A DNA stretch of 8,806 bases, taken from Chloroflexota bacterium (GTDB taxonomy: Bacteria; Chloroflexota; Dehalococcoidia; Lucifugimonadales; UBA3495). The translations under genes and the position numbers were made by a program. The notes beneath the pieces were generated by a model. It was not told the DNA's origin. It searched no databases and saw only the letters and a program-made list of their open reading frames with translations. This document shows positions 5,311 to 8,806 of this stretch, piece by piece (the first letter of the stretch is position 1; each line of letters begins with the position of its first letter). The stretch lies in assembly GCA_028874675.1 (NCBI GenBank), contig JAPPJA010000219.1:1-8806 (forward strand), written 5' to 3'.

Positions 5311-5512
5311 GCCAACCTGCTCACCGGACGAGCATGACCCCTCAGGAGAAAAGACCGGAAAAGTGTGTCATTTCCTGGCTGGACCGGCTCTAAAGCGCGA
5401 TGCGGCCCGGACACGGGCTACGGGGGAATACCTGGCCCAAATACGAGACGCCGCCATTCCAGTCACTCCATTTTCGTTGACCGAAACCGTAGAGGGAACG
5501 TAAAATAGGCCC
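5311..5512 (+). other. jag-purF spacer
   Basis: This 202-base gap contains no terminator-like hairpin with a T run. It does contain a promoter candidate at its right end. An open frame in phase with purF runs through it to a TAA at 5501-5503 and could give 47 residues from GTG 5363, but it has no recognisable product. A 19-codon frame from ATG 5334 is equally unsupported. Confidence 0.5.
5477..5506 (+). promoter_or_regulatory. Candidate sigma-70-type promoter of purF
   Basis: TTGACC (5477-5482) and TAAAAT (5501-5506) are 18 bases apart, the same spacing as in the rpmH promoter. Transcription would begin near 5512-5514, at or beside the GTG start of purF. The -35 element sits in a short inverted repeat, TTTCG (5472-5476) and CGAAA (5482-5486), which could be an operator; no known purine-repressor site was recognised. 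Confidence 0.55.
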
Positions 5513-6955
5513 GTGGATATAGAGGGAGCGTACCACAAGCCCCAGTTCCCCTTCGACCACCCTCGCGAAGAGTGTGGGGTGGTTGCCGCATACATACCTA
5601 ACGCAGAGGCCAGCAGGGTTGCCTTTTTCGGCCTATTCGCTCTCCAGCACCGTGGCCAGGAAAGTGCGGGGATCGCCGCCTCCGACGGCCATACGCTGAA
5701 CGTACACACCGACATGGGTCTCGTTACCCAGATTTTCAGGGAACGAGATTTTCTCCCACTGTCCGGCGAATTCGCGATTGGGCACACCCGCTATTCCACC
5801 ACCGGCACCAGCCAGCTTTGCAACGCCCAGCCCCTGGTCGTCCACGGCATGGCCGGAAAACTGGCCCTCGCCCACAACGGAAACATAATCAACGCCTCAC
5901 AGTTGAAGAGTCAGCTGCAGAAGCAGTGGGACTGCGCCTTCAAGACCACAACCGACTCCGAAGTAATCGCTTACCTGATGGTCAATGCGCCCGGCAATTG
6001 CTGGGAGGACCGGGTGTTTCACTGCATGAGGACCCTGGACGGCGCTTTCTCCCTCGTAGCGATGACTGAGGACACGGTAATCGCCGCCCGGGACCCTCTG
6101 GGAATTCGTCCCCTGTGCCTGGGACGGCTGGGCGAGGGTTGGATTGTCGCCTCCGAAACCTGCGCCCTGGACCACCTGGGGGCCGAGTTTCTGCGTGATG
6201 TGCAGCCGGGAGAGGTTATTGTCATCGACCGGCAGGGCATGAGGTCCGCGGTACGCCAGGAGCCGGAACGCGGCAGGGCAATGTGCATATTCGAGCACAT
6301 TTATTTCGCCCGGCCCGACAGCGTGCTGGACGGCACCCTGGTTTACACGGCCAGGCAGAGAATGGGCGCGCAACTGGCCAAAGAGCATCCCGTGGATGCC
6401 GACCTCGTTATTGGCATTCCCGACTCCTCCACCGCTGCGGCAGTTGGCTACGCCAGGGAATCCGGGATACCTTACAGCGATGGCCTGATCAAGAACCGCT
6501 ACGTCGGCCGCACCTTCATCGAACCGGAACAACGGCTCAGAGACCTGGGCGTGCGTCAGAAATTCAATCCGCTGCCGGAAGTAATTCGCGGTCAACGCCT
6601 GGTGGTGGTGGATGACAGCATTGTACGAGGGACCACCACACCCCATGTCATCAAGGTGCTCAAGAGAGCCGGCGCCAAGGAGATTCACATTCGCGTTTGC
6701 GCCCCGCCCATCAAGTTCCCCTGCTATATGGGTGTCGACATGGCCGACCAGGATGAACTGATTGCGGCCAATAAGACCGTGGAGGAAATCCGCGAAATGG
6801 CTGGCGCCGACTCCCTCGGATACCTCAGCATAGAGGGCTTGCTCAAGGTCTCCAACGGCGAGCAGGACGGCTTCTGCGACGCATGCTTCACCGGCAACTA
6901 CCCGGTACCCGTGCAGTTGCAGCTGGGCAAGCTGGTGCTGGAATCCGACAACTGA
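5513..6955 (+). CDS. purF: Amidophosphoribosyltransferase
   Basis: PurF makes 5-phosphoribosylamine from PRPP and glutamine, the committed first step of purine synthesis. The N-terminal glutaminase half shows Cys21 in EECGVVA (the nucleophile, exposed after removal of a 20-residue propeptide), HRGQESAGIA (46-55), GHTRYSTTG, AHNGNI and DPLGIRPL. The phosphoribosyltransferase half shows FEHIYFARPDS, IPDSSTAAAVGYA, LIKNRYVGRTFI and the PRPP loop VVVDDSIVRGTT (about 364-375). Cys258, Cys404, Cys455 and Cys458 match the four ligands of the [4Fe-4S] cluster in Bacillus-type enzymes. Length (480) is normal. GTG 5513 is the only practical start, since a TAA lies four codons upstream in frame and no later start precedes Cys21. 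GAGGGA is 15 bases upstream, too far to be a good ribosome site. Confidence 0.97.
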   Translation: MDIEGAYHKPQFPFDHPREECGVVAAYIPNAEASRVAFFGLFALQHRGQESAGIAASDGHTLNVHTDMGLVTQIFRERDFLPLSGEFAIGHTRYSTTGTSQLCNAQPLVVHGMAGKLALAHNGNIINASQLKSQLQKQWDCAFKTTTDSEVIAYLMVNAPGNCWEDRVFHCMRTLDGAFSLVAMTEDTVIAARDPLGIRPLCLGRLGEGWIVASETCALDHLGAEFLRDVQPGEVIVIDRQGMRSAVRQEPERGRAMCIFEHIYFARPDSVLDGTLVYTARQRMGAQLAKEHPVDADLVIGIPDSSTAAAVGYARESGIPYSDGLIKNRYVGRTFIEPEQRLRDLGVRQKFNPLPEVIRGQRLVVVDDSIVRGTTTPHVIKVLKRAGAKEIHIRVCAPPIKFPCYMGVDMADQDELIAANKTVEEIREMAGADSLGYLSIEGLLKVSNGEQDGFCDACFTGNYPVPVQLQLGKLVLESDN

Positions 6956-7032
6956 CCTCTCACAGACCACCGATTCGCCGCCATGACACCTTCGCCAATC
7001 GTTCCGCCTTGCCTACATCGCCTCGCCATTAC

Positions 7033-7036
7033 GGAG
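7033..7036 (+). promoter_or_regulatory. Ribosome binding site of purM
   Basis: GGAG lies 9 bases before TTG 7046. An in-frame TGA at 7040-7042 excludes any earlier start, and the next in-frame ATG (7091) would remove conserved N-terminal residues. Confidence 0.65.
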
Positions 7037-7045
7037 AAGTGACCA

Positions 7046-8065
7046 TTGACCGGTGAAAGCTACCACGCATCCGGGGTGCAACTGGATGCCATGGAAGACC
7101 TCAAAGACCGGATAAAGGCCTTTGCCTCCATGACTCATGGTCCCGAAGTCCTGGCATCCGGCGGAGGCTTTGCGGGCCTCTTTGAGCTTTCCGGCTACAG
7201 GTCGCCGGTACTGGTAGCCAGCGCCGACGGGGTCGGGACCAAGCTGAAGATAGCCGCCCAGTTAGGACACTATGAATCCATTGGACAGGACCTGGTGACC
7301 CTCAACGTTAACGACATCCTGACCAAGGGAGCGAAACCCCTTTTCTTCCTTGACTATGTATCCTTCAGCGAACTGGACCAGCACAGAATGGAAACTCTGC
7401 TGCGGGGCATTACCTGGGGCTGCCGGGAAGCAGGCTGCGCCCTGATAGGCGGAGAGACGGCCCAGATGCCCGGTCTTTACTCCAATGATGACTTCGACCT
7501 GGCAGGCTTCGTGGTGGGAGTGGCGGAAAAGGAGGGGTTGCTGGACAGCCAGGCGATAACCCCGGGCGACGCAGTGGTGGGCATACCTTCCAGCGGACTG
7601 CACACCAACGGTTTCTCCCTGGTTCGCCGCGTGTTTGATTCCGATTCCGATCCATCCGTGTTGTACCGGCAGTTTGACGACCTAAACCACCGGCTGGGGG
7701 AGGAATTGTTGACCCGCCACCGTTGCTATTTTCCCCAATTGCAGTCGGCCATGCCGTACTTGAGGGGACTGGCCCACATAACCGGAGGAGGCCTGCCCGG
7801 AAAGGTTCCGGGAATCCTTCCGGACAATGTTGCGGCGGTTTTCAGAGTTGGGTCGTGGAATGTACTTCCGATCTTTTCCGTGATTCAAAGAGAAGGTCAA
7901 ATTTCCGACGAGGAAATGTTCCGTGTCTTTAACATGGGGCTGGGCATGGTCGCCGTATGCCAGGGGGACCATGTGGGAAAAATCAGGGAAGCCGCTCCGG
8001 ACGCCGTTGTGGTTGGTGAAATAGTCCATCGAACCGGCGACCAGCAGGTGATTCTGGCAAGCTAA
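7046..8065 (+). CDS. purM: Phosphoribosylformylglycinamidine cyclo-ligase (AIR synthetase)
   Basis: PurM closes the imidazole ring with ATP, turning FGAM into AIR in the fifth step of purine synthesis; it is cytosolic and normally a dimer. The 339-residue length is typical. Family motifs appear in order: YHASGVQLDA near the start, SADGVGTKLK (about 55-64), NVNDILTKGAKPLFFLDY (about 88-105), GGETAQMPGLY, DLAGFVVGV, SGLHTNGFSLVR, HITGGGLPGKVPGILPD and EEMFRVFNMGLGMVAV. GETAQ stands where GETAE is usual, and GKVP where many homologues have an Asn and Arg; both look like tolerable variation. Translation starts at TTG 7046 with GGAG upstream. The gene lies 90 bases after purF and 72 before purH on the same strand, without a terminator, which suggests co-transcription. 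Confidence 0.97.
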   Translation: MTGESYHASGVQLDAMEDLKDRIKAFASMTHGPEVLASGGGFAGLFELSGYRSPVLVASADGVGTKLKIAAQLGHYESIGQDLVTLNVNDILTKGAKPLFFLDYVSFSELDQHRMETLLRGITWGCREAGCALIGGETAQMPGLYSNDDFDLAGFVVGVAEKEGLLDSQAITPGDAVVGIPSSGLHTNGFSLVRRVFDSDSDPSVLYRQFDDLNHRLGEELLTRHRCYFPQLQSAMPYLRGLAHITGGGLPGKVPGILPDNVAAVFRVGSWNVLPIFSVIQREGQISDEEMFRVFNMGLGMVAVCQGDHVGKIREAAPDAVVVGEIVHRTGDQQVILAS

Positions 8066-8124
8066 TGGACTGGCCGGCCCCCGATTCTGGAGCTGGCAGG
8101 TCGCGAAAATTACAGGAGTTAAGC

Positions 8125-8129
8125 GAGGG
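8125..8129 (+). promoter_or_regulatory. Ribosome binding site of purH
   Basis: GAGGG lies 8 bases before TTG 8138. An AGGAG at 8114-8118 is 19 bases away and too distant. An in-frame TAA at 8120-8122 with no other start codon after it makes TTG 8138 the start. Confidence 0.65.
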
Positions 8130-8137
8130 CAAATCCT

Positions 8138-8806
8138 TTGAGAGCATTACTCAGCGTATTCGACAAGACCGGGATAGTCGCATTTGGGCAGCAATTGGTG
8201 GACGCCGGGTTTGAACTGGTCAGCACGGGTGGCACCCACCGGACCCTGGCCGAAGAGGGGGGGCTGCCGGTGCGGCAGGTTTCCGAAGTAACCGGCTCCC
8301 CGGAAATCCTGGATGGCCGCGTCAAGACCCTTCACCCCGTGGTGCATGGCGGAATCCTTGCCAGGCGGGACCTCCCGGCTCACATGGAAGAGCTGGAAAC
8401 CCACGGAATTGGCGCCATAGACCTGATAGTGGGCAATCTCTATCCATTCGCAGCTACCATAAGCGATCCTGATGTAACGCTGGACGATGCGTTAGAAAAC
8501 ATCGACATTGGCGGCCCAACCATGCTGAGGGCCGCTGCCAAGAACTTCCCATCGGTAGCTGTGATAGTGGACCCGGAGGACTATGGATGGGTAGCGGAAC
8601 GCCTTTCCGGGGAAGGCCTGTCCAACCTGGAACGCCGGAGCCTGGCGGCCAAGGCTTTCCGGCATGTTGCCGAATATGACGCCACCGTTGCCGGATACCT
8701 GACGGAGCAAAGGGAGGATTCCCATCTACCGGAAAAGCTGAACCTGACCTTTGATCAAATTACTACGCTTCGGTACGGAGAGAACCCCCACCAGCAGGGT
8801 GGCCTC
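8138..8806 (+). CDS. purH: PurH, N-terminal part (IMP cyclohydrolase/AICAR transformylase), cut by window end
   Basis: PurH is bifunctional: it formylates AICAR to FAICAR and cyclises this to IMP, the last two steps of the pathway. The 223 codons present hold the whole MGS-like cyclohydrolase domain and the start of the transformylase domain. Visible motifs are ALLSVFDKTG (3-12), STGGTHRTL, VTGSPEILDGRVKTLHP followed by HGGIL, IDLIVGNLYPF and ENIDIGGPTMLRAAAKNF. LRYGENPHQ (about 211-219) is the entry motif of the transformylase. Gly99 before NLYP stands where Val is usual, a small oddity. The frame stays open to the edge; a complete protein of this family would be roughly 510-530 residues. 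It follows purM by 72 bases and probably belongs to the same transcript. Confidence 0.96.
   Translation, partial: MRALLSVFDKTGIVAFGQQLVDAGFELVSTGGTHRTLAEEGGLPVRQVSEVTGSPEILDGRVKTLHPVVHGGILARRDLPAHMEELETHGIGAIDLIVGNLYPFAATISDPDVTLDDALENIDIGGPTMLRAAAKNFPSVAVIVDPEDYGWVAERLSGEGLSNLERRSLAAKAFRHVAEYDATVAGYLTEQREDSHLPEKLNLTFDQITTLRYGENPHQQGGL

Noticed and set aside
5363..5503. Possible 47-residue small protein before purF, starting GTG 5363
   Set aside because: It is in phase with purF and ends 9 bases before it, but the ribosome site is poorly spaced, the start is weak and no family is recognised. It might be a leader peptide, but evidence is insufficient.
5311..5512. Purine riboswitch upstream of purF
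   Set aside because: No aptamer-like three-way junction with conserved loops, and no terminator or sequestering hairpin, was seen.
5897..6970. 357-codon minus-strand open frame opposite purF
   Set aside because: It is an antisense shadow of a strongly conserved enzyme gene, caused by codon bias; no family features are seen.
6983..7042. 19-residue reading frame between purF and purM
   Set aside because: It ends 3 bases before the purM start, which would suit coupling, but it has no ribosome site and its composition is not protein-like.
1..8806. CRISPR array, transposase, phage genes or toxin-antitoxin pair
   Set aside because: No regularly spaced repeats and no recognisable cas, transposase, integrase or toxin sequence were found on either strand.

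Overview
The window carries a bacterial chromosomal segment, moderately GC-rich by eye, with most genes on the + strand. Its core is the conserved rpmH-rnpA-yidD-(extra gene)-yidC-jag cluster, followed by the purine genes purF, purM and the first 223 codons of purH, which runs off the right edge. YidC lacks the large periplasmic domain of proteobacterial homologues and is paired with Jag. PurF is the propeptide-bearing, iron-sulfur type. Four of the eight well-identified protein genes start with TTG or GTG. REP-like palindromes are scattered in the left third. Together these fit a Gram-positive-like or Chloroflexota (Dehalococcoidia/SAR202-like) lineage. That placement is inference from gene order and style, not a database result.

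Layout. Positions 1-740: two palindromic repeats, then a self-contained gene for an unrecognised 154-residue protein with its own candidate promoter, a strong ribosome binding site and a textbook terminator. Positions 740-1095: no convincing gene, but a 15-bp tandem duplication and a minus-strand terminator. Positions 1099-1184 (minus): tRNA-Leu(CAA) with encoded CCA and a candidate promoter upstream. Positions 1275-1444: a nested inverted-repeat structure resembling a small non-coding mobile or REP-type element. Positions 1465-1494: a canonical sigma-70-type promoter that opens the long + strand gene run.

Positions 1520-5310 encode ribosomal protein L34, the RNase P protein, YidD, a PQQ-type beta-propeller protein of unknown role, the YidC insertase and the RNA-binding protein Jag. 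YidD, YidC and probably the propeller protein belong to membrane or envelope biogenesis, while L34 and RnpA serve translation and RNA processing. The jag gene begins inside yidC, so the Arg-rich tail of YidC and the N-terminal domain of Jag are read from the same DNA in different frames.

Positions 5513-8806 encode PurF (first step of purine synthesis), PurM (fifth step) and PurH (last two steps to IMP). A second sigma-70-like promoter lies directly before purF, placed so that its transcript would start at or next to the GTG start codon. No terminator separates jag from purF, so read-through from the rpmH promoter is also possible. dnaA and DnaA boxes, often found beside rpmH, are not visible, and mnmE does not follow jag here. 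The window is mostly ordinary core genome; the most interesting points are the yidC/jag overprint, the uncharacterised propeller gene inside the cluster, the possible leaderless purF, and the repeat remnants.
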